Positions 9,667 through 18,643 of a stretch of 64,000 nucleotides of DNA are shown piece after piece. How positions within the stretch are numbered: position 1 is the stretch's first letter; every line of letters begins with the position of its first letter. The stretch covers positions 434,001-498,000 of the forward strand of contig NZ_CP018335.1 of assembly GCF_001902295.1 (NCBI RefSeq), read 5' to 3'. Below the pieces are notes generated by a model. That model had not been told where the DNA came from and did not search any database. It worked only from the letters and a program-made list of their open reading frames with translations. The DNA is from Clostridium kluyveri (lineage in GTDB: Bacteria; Bacillota; Clostridia; Clostridiales; Clostridiaceae). A program made the position numbers and the translations under genes.

Positions 9667-10428
9667 ACTCAACTTTCGCAGTTTAGGTATAGGGTTTATT
9701 AATCGTAAATCTAAGATATTTAAACAATAATAAATTATTGCGGTGCAATTATGAACTTTATCACTTATATTATATGGAGGTAAGAAGATGAATTTAATGG
9801 AAAATGAACAGATCTATTTTAATGTGTTAGCCAATCTTTTTAGAGGAGCAGAATCAGTTGGTGGTAAGTTAAAAATAACTGATAGAAGACTTATATTTAA
9901 ATCTCATGCTTTTAATATTCAAACTGGTACAACAGAAATACTAATTGAACAAATTGCAGAAGTAAAGAAAAGAAACACTTTAGGACTTGTTCCAAATGGC
10001 ATATCTATTATTACAAAAGATGAGATTGAATACAAATTTGTTTTGTGGAATAGGAGCAAAATAATTGATTTCATAAGCAAACGTATGACTAACTATTAAT
10101 CTAACATTGATTAGAAAGAAAACTTAGTTGATGGTGATACATAATATTCATAATTTACGAACAAAGCTTCGTTAGTTAATAATTAAGAATTAATAATTAA
10201 TAGTGAAGGTTAATTTTTAGCTATCGCAAAAAATTTTTAAATTTATATGAATCGGCTGTGAATCAGCAATGTTTCGCTTTAGCGAAGCGAGCTATCAAAG
10301 ATTTTTTGTAGTGTAACGGAAAAAAATCCACATTAACTATTAACTCTTCATTCTTAACTATTAATTAAAAATGTTGCTTCGTTCTTTGCCTATATTAAGT
10401 CAAAATTTTGTATGTGCGAAAGTTGAGT
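9667..10428. mobile_element. 762-bp element with 14-bp terminal inverted repeats
   Basis: The ends are perfect inverted repeats: ACTCAACTTTCGCA at 9667-9680 and TGCGAAAGTTGAGT at 10415-10428. Comparison with the intact paralogue at 8409 shows the element splits a homologous gene at a TAATA-rich site; the flanks (ATAATA before, AATAATA after) suggest a short AT-rich target duplication. Inside there is no transposase, only a GRAM-domain gene and an AT-rich region (10100-10414) with inverted copies of a TTAATAATTAA-like sequence. It is therefore a non-autonomous element that must be moved by a transposase elsewhere. Confidence 0.8.
9788..10099 (+). CDS. GRAM/PH-like domain protein
   Basis: 103 residues matching the bacterial GRAM/PH-like fold: NLFRGAESVGGKLKITDRRL, then an IFK strand, an FNIQTG segment, ILIEQIAEVKK, and a C-terminal helix FISKRM. 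GRAM domains in bacteria are small, often membrane- or lipid-associated modules of unknown role. A strong ATGGAGG site lies before the ATG. The gene is carried inside the 762-bp inverted-repeat element as its only cargo, which is unusual. It has no clear link to the toxin-immunity genes beyond its insertion there. Confidence 0.75.
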   Translation: MNLMENEQIYFNVLANLFRGAESVGGKLKITDRRLIFKSHAFNIQTGTTEILIEQIAEVKKRNTLGLVPNGISIITKDEIEYKFVLWNRSKIIDFISKRMTNY

Positions 10429-10819
10429 AATAATATACATAATTATAACAGTATGCATATATTCAATATTTGTTTTTATAAGGCTTGTAATTTTGATTAG
10501 AAAAGGTGAGATGGGAAAGAATTGTGTTGGATTATATGAAAGGCTTTTTAGTAAAAAGATAGGGTATTTAGGATTTTCTGTTCCAATAGTAGTTATTGCA
10601 AGCAAATTAGGACGTAGAACAACGATAGCTATGCAGAATAGAGGTTTTAATATGGGGCCAGTAATATTAATGTTTGTATTAGCGTTTATACTGCAGGTAA
10701 TATTTGTAAGTTTTATTCCAGAATGTATTATAGTGGTATATTGTAAATCAAGATTTCAATTCTTTAATTTCTCATATGAATCATATTTAAATAGAGGAAA
10801 AAAGGTAAAAAGCCAATAA
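10429..10819 (+). pseudogene. Immunity paralogue, 3' part
   Basis: The continuation of the split gene at 9283. It resumes at the fifth membrane segment (FVFIRLVILIRKGEMGKN) and keeps the reading frame to the basic C-terminus, about 80% like the intact gene at 8409. No start codon with a ribosome site is evident, so it is probably silent. Confidence 0.85.
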
Positions 10820-10914
10820 AGCAAAAAAATAAATGACAACAAAATAGAAGGTATTTTGGTATGACATAATATAAAGGAAAAATTGAAAAGTGTGTAAATG
10901 GAGGGAACATTAAA

Positions 10915-11367
10915 ATGAAGATCAAACGTAATCCGCTAATTTTTCATAATGTATTAAGTATAAAAGTAACTTGCAAAACAAATGAATGGGTAAATCATGC
11001 AAGGGAATTAAGAAATTCAATCATTAAAAATGGTCTTTATACAACAGGACCAGTAATATATACAGTTGAAGATGTAGATAAAGAGGATAATACGGTTAAG
11101 GTTGGTATATATATACCTATAAATACAGAGCTTGATTTAGAACCAAATGATAAATATGTATTTGTAAAAGAAATGAAATTTGAAGATGGTTTAACACTTA
11201 GACATGCTGATTTAGATGATGATATTGAAACAGTCACTTATGATACGTTAAGAGCAGCTGCTGGAAATTACAATTTAAAATTAGTAGAGCCTTTTTATAA
11301 TATATATTTAGATGTTTTTGGTGATGGAATAATTGATGTTTATGCACCTATAGAAAAAAATATGTGA
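10915..11367 (+). CDS. DUF5085-like protein, copy 1
   Basis: 150 residues, soluble, no signal or membrane segment; alternating strands and helices with a GLYTTGPVIY segment and acidic C-terminal third. It resembles the DUF5085 family, which I associate with T7SS loci of Firmicutes and a GyrI-like effector-binding fold. It is a distant paralogue of the next gene (11532). AGGGAACATTAAA precedes the ATG. Possible roles are chaperone or small-molecule-binding accessory factor; neither can be shown here. Confidence 0.6.
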   Translation: MKIKRNPLIFHNVLSIKVTCKTNEWVNHARELRNSIIKNGLYTTGPVIYTVEDVDKEDNTVKVGIYIPINTELDLEPNDKYVFVKEMKFEDGLTLRHADLDDDIETVTYDTLRAAAGNYNLKLVEPFYNIYLDVFGDGIIDVYAPIEKNM

Positions 11368-11370
11368 TTT

Positions 11371-11518
11371 ATCCGCGTGCTATCACTTTGCTAACATTCC
11401 CATCGCACTCTGTGAAAGCGATTCACACAAAATTAAAAAATTTGGTTCTCTGCTTTTCTATCAAAGTGTGGCATAAGTACTGTTAAGCATCTGGGTAAGT
11501 TCTTCTAAGAATCACTTG
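11371..11518 (-). repeat. Structured repeat copy 1, variant architecture
   Basis: Read on the minus strand it begins CAAGTGATTCTTAG and ends CGCGGAT, the same two ends as the copies at 12014, 22932, 29570 and 54038. It lacks the first long hairpin and has a different, larger middle. It lies just before the second DUF5085-like gene, in opposite orientation to copy 2 beyond that gene. Confidence 0.75.
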
Positions 11519-11531
11519 ATTGGAGGGTAAA

Positions 11532-12008
11532 ATGATTAATACTTATGATTATATAAGATTAACAAATGTAATCTCTCAAAAATATTATTTTAATTATAAA
11601 GATTTTGAAAATGCAATGAAGGATTTTCTTAATGAGGTAAATGCTTTAAATGTAAATATAAAAGGATTTCCGTTCTATTCTATTAATGTATTTCCAACTA
11701 CAAATGAAAATGTAGGGATGGAGTTCTTTATTTCAGTAGAAGAAGATTATATAAATGTACCAGAAGGCATGAATTTTCATAGTTACTTTAGTATTGAAAA
11801 TATGATTTCTACTACTGTATTTAATGACTATGAAAAAAACAGTAATGAAGCTTTTTTAAGATTAAAAAAGTTCATAAATGAAAATAAGTTAGAACAAATA
11901 ACACCATTTTTTAATGTAATTTCAGGTGATTATACCTTACAATATATATTTTTAAAAGTTGGAGTTATCAAATCAAATGAATCACTTTTGTCAACCTTAA
12001 AATTTTGA
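11532..12008 (+). CDS. DUF5085-like protein, copy 2
   Basis: 158 residues with the same overall pattern as the gene at 10915 (N-terminal strand, FENAMKDFLNEVNAL helix, central PFYSINVFPTT strand, acidic SVEED segment, C-terminal PFFNVISGDYTLQY). The ATG at 11532 follows TTGGAGGG that abuts the end of structured repeat copy 1; the stop lies six bases before copy 2. The gene is thus bracketed by inverted copies of one repeat. Family role in T7SS loci is unknown. Confidence 0.6.
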   Translation: MINTYDYIRLTNVISQKYYFNYKDFENAMKDFLNEVNALNVNIKGFPFYSINVFPTTNENVGMEFFISVEEDYINVPEGMNFHSYFSIENMISTTVFNDYEKNSNEAFLRLKKFINENKLEQITPFFNVISGDYTLQYIFLKVGVIKSNESLLSTLKF

Positions 12009-12013
12009 AACAT

Positions 12014-12160
12014 CAAGTGATTCTTAGGTTCAGGTGGAGTTTGCTTAAGAGAAATACTTTTCTCCATCTGAGCCTTAGAAGAACTTATCCAGGCACGTAG
12101 CAGTGCTTATCCCCCACTTTAAAGAAGCTGGGGGTGCTAGCAATGGTAGCGTTTGGATAA
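12014..12160 (+). repeat. Structured repeat copy 2
   Basis: 147 bp. It has a long hairpin (CTTAGGTTCAGGTGGAG pairing with CTCCATCTGAGCCTTAG), then a closing stem TTATCCAGGC with GTTTGGATAA that encloses an inner hairpin CCCCCA/TGGGGG and a GCTAGC/GGTAGC pair. The flanks are AT before and AAA after, as in other copies. Confidence 0.85.
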
Positions 12161-12202
12161 AACGTATATGTACGAAATTTATAAGTTTATAGTGAGGTAA
12201 TT

Positions 12203-12507
12203 ATGGAAAACAGTGATGAAAAAAAATAAATTATGAATTATTTGAAAAAACAATATCTGAACTTACTGATTTACACAAAGAGTTAGAAGATGAGAAAAGA
12301 GAATTACAGAATAACAATACTACATTAACAGAAGAATCTAATTGGAAAGGAGTTTCAAGAAATTATTATAAAAATATAACTGTAAAACAGGAAAAAGTTT
12401 TTGAAAAAATAAATGATTCATTTAAAAATTTAATATCTAGTTTAAATGATACATTAAAGAAGTTTGACAGTTTGGATAAAAATATTGCAAGTAAGTTTGA
12501 AAAATAG
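12203..12507 (+). pseudogene. WXG100-like protein with poly-A frameshift
   Basis: The ATG at 12203 (GAGGTAATT upstream) reads MENSDEKK and then hits a stop after a run of eight A. One more A would open a frame of about 100 residues to 12507, with the W-x-G turn in SNWKGVSRNYYKN and helical flanks: a WXG100-like protein. It is the first gene of a block that repeats the order WXG, MGCxC, WXG/LXG seen at 16081-18627. It may be inactive, or expressed by transcriptional slippage on the A-run; a sequencing error is also possible. Confidence 0.7.
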
Positions 12508-12521
12508 TAAGGAGGAGATAA

Positions 12522-12842
12522 ATGGGATGTCATTGTAGAGAAATATCAATAATTGAGAGTGATCTTGGAGTAATTAGAAATGCTATTTCAAGATTAGGAA
12601 ATATGGTTATAAGCAGTGGGGAGATATCAAAGAATACATTTAAGTATGCAGAAAATCTTAATAATAATATTGATATGACTAATAAGCAAAATGTGGTATT
12701 TACATTAGAGGATTTAAATAAAGATGAACCTAGTGGAATATCTATAGGTGAAAAAGACTGTACAGATTACAAGATACAGCTTGAAAATAAACTAGAAATT
12801 TTAAAAATGGAAGATAGATATTATCATGAACATGATGATTAG
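12522..12842 (+). CDS. MGCxC small protein, T7SS-associated
   Basis: 106 residues beginning MGCHCREI. A paralogue at 16535 begins MGCRCNDI. Both have a Cys pair at residues 3 and 5, a helical body, a variable middle and an end of the type ENKLEIL..EDRYYHEHD. In each case the gene lies before a W-x-G/LXG-type gene, which suggests a targeting or chaperone partner of the substrate, like other small helical proteins encoded with LXG toxins. GGAGGAG precedes the ATG. I do not recognise a named family. Confidence 0.65.
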   Translation: MGCHCREISIIESDLGVIRNAISRLGNMVISSGEISKNTFKYAENLNNNIDMTNKQNVVFTLEDLNKDEPSGISIGEKDCTDYKIQLENKLEILKMEDRYYHEHDD

Positions 12843-12865
12843 AAAATTGAAAAGAAGGGATATAA

Positions 12866-13174
12866 ATGGCTGGATCAGATAGAGATTATTTGGTGGAATT
12901 ACAGACTTTAGTAGAATGTATACTTAAGTATTCTGAAATACATAATAATATTTCACAAAAAATAAATTCAGCTAAAAGTTCTGTTAATGGACTATATGAA
13001 GTTGGCTGGAAAGGTGAAAGTAAAGATGCATTTAAGAAAACATTTGATACTTGGATAAATGATATTAATGCTTTTAATGAAAATTTGGCTCAACTTGAAA
13101 ATGCACTTAAGGTTATGTATGAAAATGATACAAAACTTAAGGATGAAGGAGGAAAACTGTTAAGTTTTTTATAA
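12866..13174 (+). CDS. WXG100-like T7SS protein
   Basis: 102 residues, two helices around VGWKGESKDAF (W near residue 48). It also resembles the first 90 residues of the LXG proteins further on (AGWSGEAKDKF), so it is either an Esx partner or an LXG N-terminus without a toxin part. AAGGG precedes the start. It ends the WXG/MGCxC/WXG block, before EsaA. Confidence 0.8.
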   Translation: MAGSDRDYLVELQTLVECILKYSEIHNNISQKINSAKSSVNGLYEVGWKGESKDAFKKTFDTWINDINAFNENLAQLENALKVMYENDTKLKDEGGKLLSFL

Positions 13175-13563
13175 GAGGGAAATATAAGTAAACCCCACAT
13201 AAAATATAAACATTGTTAAAATATTGTTGGCAACTTAAAAATAGTCAATGATTAGATAGATAAAAATATTAAAAGAAAGAAGAGGTGAAAAAACCTGATT
13301 TTTGGATAGCTAACGGAAAGAAATTATTAGGGATAGTAAGTCAGTACTAAAATAGAGACATTTAATCTTTAAAATAGAGATACATTGCACAAGTACACTA
13401 AGTTAAAAGGCTTGTGTAAATAAAGGCTGATGAAAAATTTTAATATGAAAATATTAACCTTAGTAGTTGAATCTTGTGATGCTGCCGTTCTATTGGTCGA
13501 TAGAATAAAAATATTGGATGGTTAAGATTGTTGAATATTTTTAAAGATTAGGAAAAATAAAAT
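13175..13563 (+). other. 389-base noncoding gap before esaA
   Basis: I find no convincing frame. It holds one inverted repeat (TTGCACAAG near 13384 with CTTGTGTAA near 13412) and AT-rich sequence that may include the esaA promoter. No recognised riboswitch or element. Confidence 0.4.
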
Positions 13564-15870
13564 TTGAAAGGAAAATTAATACCAGCACTTATTATTATGA
13601 GTGTTATGATCGCAACATCTATTACTTCATTTTATGTTGGAAAGCAGGTACAAGAAAGAAATTTTTTAGCCGCGAACCAAGAGCAAAATGCAATAAAGGA
13701 ATCAACTAAAATTGCAGTTGTAAACCAAGATTTAGGAACAAAGTATAAAGATGAAAAGGTAAATTATGCATTGGATTTTCTTGATTCTTTAGATAATGGG
13801 TATGAAATAACAAATAGAGAAGCAGCCCAAAAGGGAATAGAAAATGGTAAGTATGGAGCTATGATTGTAGTTCCAGGAAATTTTTCTGAGAATATAACAA
13901 CGATAAATGAAGTTACACCATCAAAAGTTAAAATTTATTATCAATCCAATGATAAATCAAGTAAGGAAAATAAACTTATAGTATCAGGGAAGATAGATGA
14001 GTTTCAAAAAAAATTAAACAGTAAGTTAAGTTATATGTATTTATCAGGTATATTTAATGAATTACATAATGGACAAGATTATGCATCAGATATATTAAAA
14101 AACGATGATATTGATCTAGAGGCAATTAATTCAATAAATGATTCAGATATATTAGCATCAATTAAGTTAACTACATTAGAAGATGAAGATATTAAATTTA
14201 ATAATTTAGATTTAAGCAAAGATTTTGATGAAAACAAAAAAATAATATCAGAAGTTGATAAAAAATATAGAGACAAAATGACAACTAAAGAAACACAATT
14301 AACAGGTATTAAAGATGAACTTGTAGATGTTATGACAAATGAAAATACAGGAGTTCAAACATTTCCAAATAGACTAGAAAAAATGGATCAACAGGAGTTA
14401 AAAGCTAAATTTGCAGGTAGGTATAAATATAATTATGATGGGCTGGCAGATAATTATGAGACCAATGTATCTGATGTTAATTCATATCTAGAAAACTTAA
14501 CTAAAGATAAGGGCAAAATAGATGATTTAGTAGATAAGTATGAAAAGCAAACATTATCAAAAGTAAATGAACAGGGAACCAATGCTATTAAAAAATCCAA
14601 TGAGAAACTTAAAGACATACAAGAAAAAACAAATTCAGATTTGGATATTATAAAAAATATAAAAGAAAAAAATCAAAATGATCCTAAGGTACAATCACTT
14701 AATGAAGAATACCTATTATATGGACAAATGATGAGTAAATTAAATGAAACTAATCCAGCAGTTTTTGATGATATTTATAATCAAGTAGTAAATGATAACA
14801 ATATTAATTACAATAAAATATTAAAGAATCCATTAGGTGATTCAAATGATGATAATTTCTTTAAAGATTCAAATGAATTAAAGCAATATATAAGTGATGG
14901 GATTAGTGGAAAAAATGAAAACACTGTATCATCAAGAAGCAGTAAATATACAAAATTTAGTGAAACTGACAAGAGTACAAATGATAATTTAAATAAAGTT
15001 GAGAGTGATTTAAATGATGTATCGTCTTCAGCACAGTATATTATGAATGATGAAGATTATAAATATCTTGAAGATATATTTAATGAAAATGCAAATGAAT
15101 CTTTAGGTGAAAGATTGAAAATAAAAGATAATCTTATTAACCCAATAAAAGATTTAATGGGCGAGTATAACAGAAAACAATTAATTTCTACAATTAAAAG
15201 TAACAATACAAAAAATGTGGACAGTGTAAAATCAATAGTACAAAAAGAAGTTGAAAAAGTTGTAGAAGGTGATGGCCCAATTGATATTAAGGATCTAGTA
15301 GATGTATTTGCAAAAGACTATGTGAGCAAATTCAATAATATTATAACTAGTGTATCCAACATTGATAAAACACCTGCAAAAACACAGGATGATGAGGAAA
15401 TATCAAATCTTTTAGGTCAATATGATAAATCCAATCAAAATCTGAATACTAAAGTATCAAAACAGTTAGATGAATACAACAAAGTTGAAGATCAAGTTCG
15501 AGAGCAAGCTAATAAGCATGTTACTACTATGAAAGATGATTTAGATAAAGGAATTGAGGAATCTAAAAATAAACTAGTAAGTGGATTACAGAACGCTAAG
15601 ACAACCAAGAAAAAAACAGCAAATTCTAATCAAGAAAAATTAGATTCCTTAGTAAATGTATTGTCAAATTCAAGAGTAGGAACTGTAGAAAATACAAATG
15701 TGTATAGGTTTATTATTAATCCTGTATCTGCAGTTCAAAACAAATCATTGGGAGGCACCATAGTTAAACCACAGCGAAATGATAATAATGAAGTTGAAAA
15801 AGCAGTAGTTTCAATTTTAGCTGCATATATTATGCTGCGGCCTGCAATGGTTCTATATAAGAAAAAATAA
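13564..15870 (+). CDS. esaA: EsaA/YueB-like T7SS membrane protein, short form
   Basis: 768 residues beginning at a TTG with AGGAAAA upstream. Residues 7-25 are a membrane span, followed by the conserved EsaA N-terminal domain (KIAVVNQDLGTKYKDEKVNY and KYGAMIVVPGNFSENI) and a long, acidic, coiled-coil extracellular body. The end of the body (NPVSAVQNKSLGG) resembles the family, but only one short hydrophobic stretch (about 745-762) follows, where EsaA/YueB usually has several spans. EsaA is the extracellular stalk of T7SSb and, in YueB, a phage receptor. The missing membrane bundle is odd for a core component. Confidence 0.85.
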   Translation: MKGKLIPALIIMSVMIATSITSFYVGKQVQERNFLAANQEQNAIKESTKIAVVNQDLGTKYKDEKVNYALDFLDSLDNGYEITNREAAQKGIENGKYGAMIVVPGNFSENITTINEVTPSKVKIYYQSNDKSSKENKLIVSGKIDEFQKKLNSKLSYMYLSGIFNELHNGQDYASDILKNDDIDLEAINSINDSDILASIKLTTLEDEDIKFNNLDLSKDFDENKKIISEVDKKYRDKMTTKETQLTGIKDELVDVMTNENTGVQTFPNRLEKMDQQELKAKFAGRYKYNYDGLADNYETNVSDVNSYLENLTKDKGKIDDLVDKYEKQTLSKVNEQGTNAIKKSNEKLKDIQEKTNSDLDIIKNIKEKNQNDPKVQSLNEEYLLYGQMMSKLNETNPAVFDDIYNQVVNDNNINYNKILKNPLGDSNDDNFFKDSNELKQYISDGISGKNENTVSSRSSKYTKFSETDKSTNDNLNKVESDLNDVSSSAQYIMNDEDYKYLEDIFNENANESLGERLKIKDNLINPIKDLMGEYNRKQLISTIKSNNTKNVDSVKSIVQKEVEKVVEGDGPIDIKDLVDVFAKDYVSKFNNIITSVSNIDKTPAKTQDDEEISNLLGQYDKSNQNLNTKVSKQLDEYNKVEDQVREQANKHVTTMKDDLDKGIEESKNKLVSGLQNAKTTKKKTANSNQEKLDSLVNVLSNSRVGTVENTNVYRFIINPVSAVQNKSLGGTIVKPQRNDNNEVEKAVVSILAAYIMLRPAMVLYKKK

Positions 15871-15895
15871 AACTAAAGTTAAATAAATAGTTTAA

Positions 15896-15945
15896 TAAAT
15901 CCTATGTAAGAGACACAGTGAAATGTATTACTTATATAGGATTTG
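15896..15945 (+). terminator. Hairpin after esaA
   Basis: Arms AAATCCTATGTAAG and CTTATATAGGATTT form a long stem; only a short T stretch follows, so termination strength is uncertain. The rest of 15946-16080 is AT-rich upstream sequence of the next gene. Confidence 0.6.
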
Positions 15946-16080
15946 TTATTAATTGGCTACTATTAAATAACATCTTTTGACTAATAGCAAATATGAATAG
16001 AATTTTTCAATTTCTATTTTTAATATAATTAAGTTTCAATTGAAATTATGATTAAAGTTTATAAGGAGGAAAATAGGAAA

Positions 16081-16452
16081 ATGGCTGAAAATAAAGAAAT
16101 CAAATTAAATGAACAAGCTTTTGAAAGTGCAAATTCAAAATTAACAGATTATAAAAATGATTTAACTACAACAAAAGATAATTTTAATAAAGCTAATACT
16201 AATCTAAAGGCAGAGTGGCTGGGAGATGGAGGAACTGCATTTATACTTAGTGCTAATGTACTTGGAGCAAGGTTTGTCAAAATGGTACAAGACTTACAAG
16301 AGGAAAGTAGTGATTTACAAAGTGCAAAAATTTCTATGTTCGGTTTGGATTCTAATTTAGCAGACTGTATAGCAGAAGCCATTTTGGGACCGGCTGCAGC
16401 AGGAGTTGTACCAACTGCAGATACAGCTGCTGAGTATATTAAAATGAAGTGA
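16081..16452 (+). CDS. WXG-like T7SS substrate or LXG partner
   Basis: About 123 residues from the ATG at 16081 (AAGGAGGAAAATAGGAAA upstream). It has helical hairpin character with a turn of the form AEWLGDGGTAF near residue 45, and a C-terminal helix ending in an Ala/Gly-rich segment (AILGPAAAGVVPTADTAAEY). This fits the small helical partner proteins encoded upstream of LXG toxins, which bind the LXG domain and help target it to EssC. No specific DUF is claimed. Confidence 0.7.
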   Translation: MAENKEIKLNEQAFESANSKLTDYKNDLTTTKDNFNKANTNLKAEWLGDGGTAFILSANVLGARFVKMVQDLQEESSDLQSAKISMFGLDSNLADCIAEAILGPAAAGVVPTADTAAEYIKMK

Positions 16453-16534
16453 GTAGTAAATAGTGAAAAATATAGATTTAGTTTAAATTGTAATTTAATA
16501 AAAATAGGAATATATAAAGAAAGGAAATAGGAAT

Positions 16535-16852
16535 ATGGGATGCAGATGTAATGATATTACAAGATGTACAAATGATATATTTAAGATAGGTGAAATGAAG
16601 AGTTCATTTTCTAGTACAGAAAGTATAGATTGTTCTGTATCAATAGAATTACAAAAGCTCGCAATAAATTGTATGACAACATTCTCTTGCATTAATATGG
16701 GGGAATTAATGTCTGAAGAGAAGAAATTAAATAAAGATGTGACAGAGTCATTACCTAAATCAGTTAAAAAATGTGAAGATAAAGTTGAGCAATTAAAATT
16801 ACAAAAGAGATCAATGCAAATAGAAGATATTGAGTATCATAGCAGGGATTAA
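16535..16852 (+). CDS. MGCxC small protein, LXG-associated
   Basis: 105 residues starting MGCRCNDI with four more Cys (for example RCTND, DCSV, NCMT, SCIN). It is a paralogue of the gene at 12522. It stands between a WXG-like gene and a full-length LXG toxin, 30 bases before the latter. A 3' scrap of the same gene (ending QIEDIEYRSKD) is fused to LXG sequence at 33720, which shows that this gene belongs to the LXG module. Role as LXG chaperone is inferred. Confidence 0.7.
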   Translation: MGCRCNDITRCTNDIFKIGEMKSSFSSTESIDCSVSIELQKLAINCMTTFSCINMGELMSEEKKLNKDVTESLPKSVKKCEDKVEQLKLQKRSMQIEDIEYHSRD

Positions 16853-16881
16853 TACCGCAAGGAATAAGGGGAGGGTTAGAA

Positions 16882-18627
16882 ATGGACTTTAGGTTAGACA
16901 TAGGTGAATTAACTAATACGATAAATAAATATGAAAATATTATAAAGACATTGGAAGAAGAAAAAGAAAATATAAATAGAACTATCGCAGAGCTTACTGA
17001 AGCTGGATGGTCAGGTGAAGCAAAAGATAAATTTATGGAAAAGCATATTAAAAATCAGGAGTTTTATACAAATTTAATAGAAGATATAAAGTACGTGAAA
17101 AATGCTTTAGAAAATGAAGAAAAGCCAAGGGCAGTTAGATTAAAAAAGCAAAGTGAGGATTTTGTAAACTGCATAAAAAGAAGTGGGGGTGGGGCAGCCC
17201 TTACAAATGATGATACAGGAGTTATTTCACTCCAATATGGAGGACAATTCCAAATAAATAATAATGTTAGCGAATGTATAGATAATTATAAAAAAATGAA
17301 TTCTAAATTTGAAGAAATATTAAATTTAGCAAATAGTTTAAGTTTTACATCCTTCCCCATTGCAGATGATGTTCTCGATTTACAGAATTCACTTAAAAAT
17401 CAAACAACAAGTTTGACAGAATTCAGTGATTCATTTAATTCATATTGTAATGGTGTAAGAGATATGGAAGAAAATATATGCTTAGTATTTTCAAAAATAT
17501 CAGGAATAACTGTAGGAATATCTGAATTCAGGGGTGTTTCCGCTATTTCAGAAAATGGACAAGTAGATAAGAATAAAGTAATGCAGTTAATGTTAAAGAA
17601 TCCAAATGACTTGACTAATGGAGAAAAAGAGATATTATCATATGTAGAAAAAGTATTAAGTAAAGATGAATATGCTGAATTAAAAGAACAAGCTATAAAG
17701 GAGGATAACGGTCAAGAGATAGCTGATAATTTAAAATTAAAGTTTGGTGACACAAGTATATATGGACCATTTTTGGAGTTAGCAAATAATGATGGTTTTC
17801 TTAAGTCTATAAAGAAGGCTGGGAAAGATTTTATAATAGGAGCAGGTAATTCACTTGATAAAAATATTTTTTGGGGGACTGTATTTACTGTTGGTGGAAT
17901 AAATCAAAGCGGTATGCCTAAATCAATACCATATAAAATAGGTGAGTTAGCTGGTGATATAGGGTCATTTGCATTTGGAGCTGCAGAGGCTGGAACTGGA
18001 GTCGGAGGAGAGCTTTTAGGGTTTACAGCAGATGGTACAGTAGTACTCGCTCCCGCTGGTGTTGCTTTAAACGCTGCAAGTTTAGGTCTTGTAACCCATG
18101 GGGGTGCTGCTACAATTAAATCAGCACATAATTTTAGTGAAGACTTGTTCTCATTGATTAAAGGTGAAGGGAATAAGGGGGCAGGTAAACCTAGTTCAAA
18201 ACTTGTAGGTGAAGAGTTAGATTTACCATGGTTAAGTGATAACTATAGAGCGGTTGATGTTAGTAGTACAGTTAAGGTTGGTGGCGAAGTTAGAGATGTA
18301 AGCAGAAGAGTTTATCAAAGAACTGACATCGACTGGGACTATATATCATCACATCCTGATGCATTAGGTAGGTCAAATAGAGAGCTGGCGAAACAAGGGA
18401 ATGCTCCTTTTCACACAGATGATGCAAGAATTGAATTGCACCACTTAACTCAGACAGAACCAGGTGGAATGGTTGAAATTCCAGGGAGCCTACATGATGA
18501 TTATACAAACACTTTACATGGTTTAGTAGAAGATGGAGGTAGCTTTAGAAACAATCCAGTTCTAGATAAACAGTATAATAACTTCAACAGTAAGTACTGG
18601 AGATGGAGAATAAAACAAGAGAAATAG
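16882..18627 (+). CDS. LXG toxin with LHH-family nuclease tip
   Basis: 581 residues. Residues 1-220 form the helical LXG targeting domain, with the turn AGWSGEAKD at W43. Residues 310-430 are a Gly/Ala-rich hydrophobic linker shared with all LXG copies here. From about residue 435 the sequence is unique. It contains VDVSSTVKVGGEVRDVSRRV, QRTDIDWDY, and a catalytic block DARIELHHLTQTEPGGMVEI near residue 517, the LHH variant of the HNH/ENDO VII fold. Predicted to be a DNase delivered by T7SS into neighbouring cells. GGGGAGGG precedes the ATG; the immunity gene follows at once. Confidence 0.9.
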   Translation: MDFRLDIGELTNTINKYENIIKTLEEEKENINRTIAELTEAGWSGEAKDKFMEKHIKNQEFYTNLIEDIKYVKNALENEEKPRAVRLKKQSEDFVNCIKRSGGGAALTNDDTGVISLQYGGQFQINNNVSECIDNYKKMNSKFEEILNLANSLSFTSFPIADDVLDLQNSLKNQTTSLTEFSDSFNSYCNGVRDMEENICLVFSKISGITVGISEFRGVSAISENGQVDKNKVMQLMLKNPNDLTNGEKEILSYVEKVLSKDEYAELKEQAIKEDNGQEIADNLKLKFGDTSIYGPFLELANNDGFLKSIKKAGKDFIIGAGNSLDKNIFWGTVFTVGGINQSGMPKSIPYKIGELAGDIGSFAFGAAEAGTGVGGELLGFTADGTVVLAPAGVALNAASLGLVTHGGAATIKSAHNFSEDLFSLIKGEGNKGAGKPSSKLVGEELDLPWLSDNYRAVDVSSTVKVGGEVRDVSRRVYQRTDIDWDYISSHPDALGRSNRELAKQGNAPFHTDDARIELHHLTQTEPGGMVEIPGSLHDDYTNTLHGLVEDGGSFRNNPVLDKQYNNFNSKYWRWRIKQEK

Positions 18628-18643
18628 GAGGTTGTACATTAAT

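Noticed and set aside
9283..10819. Two separate small membrane protein genes
   Set aside because: Alignment to the gene at 8409 shows they are the two halves of one gene split by the 762-bp element.
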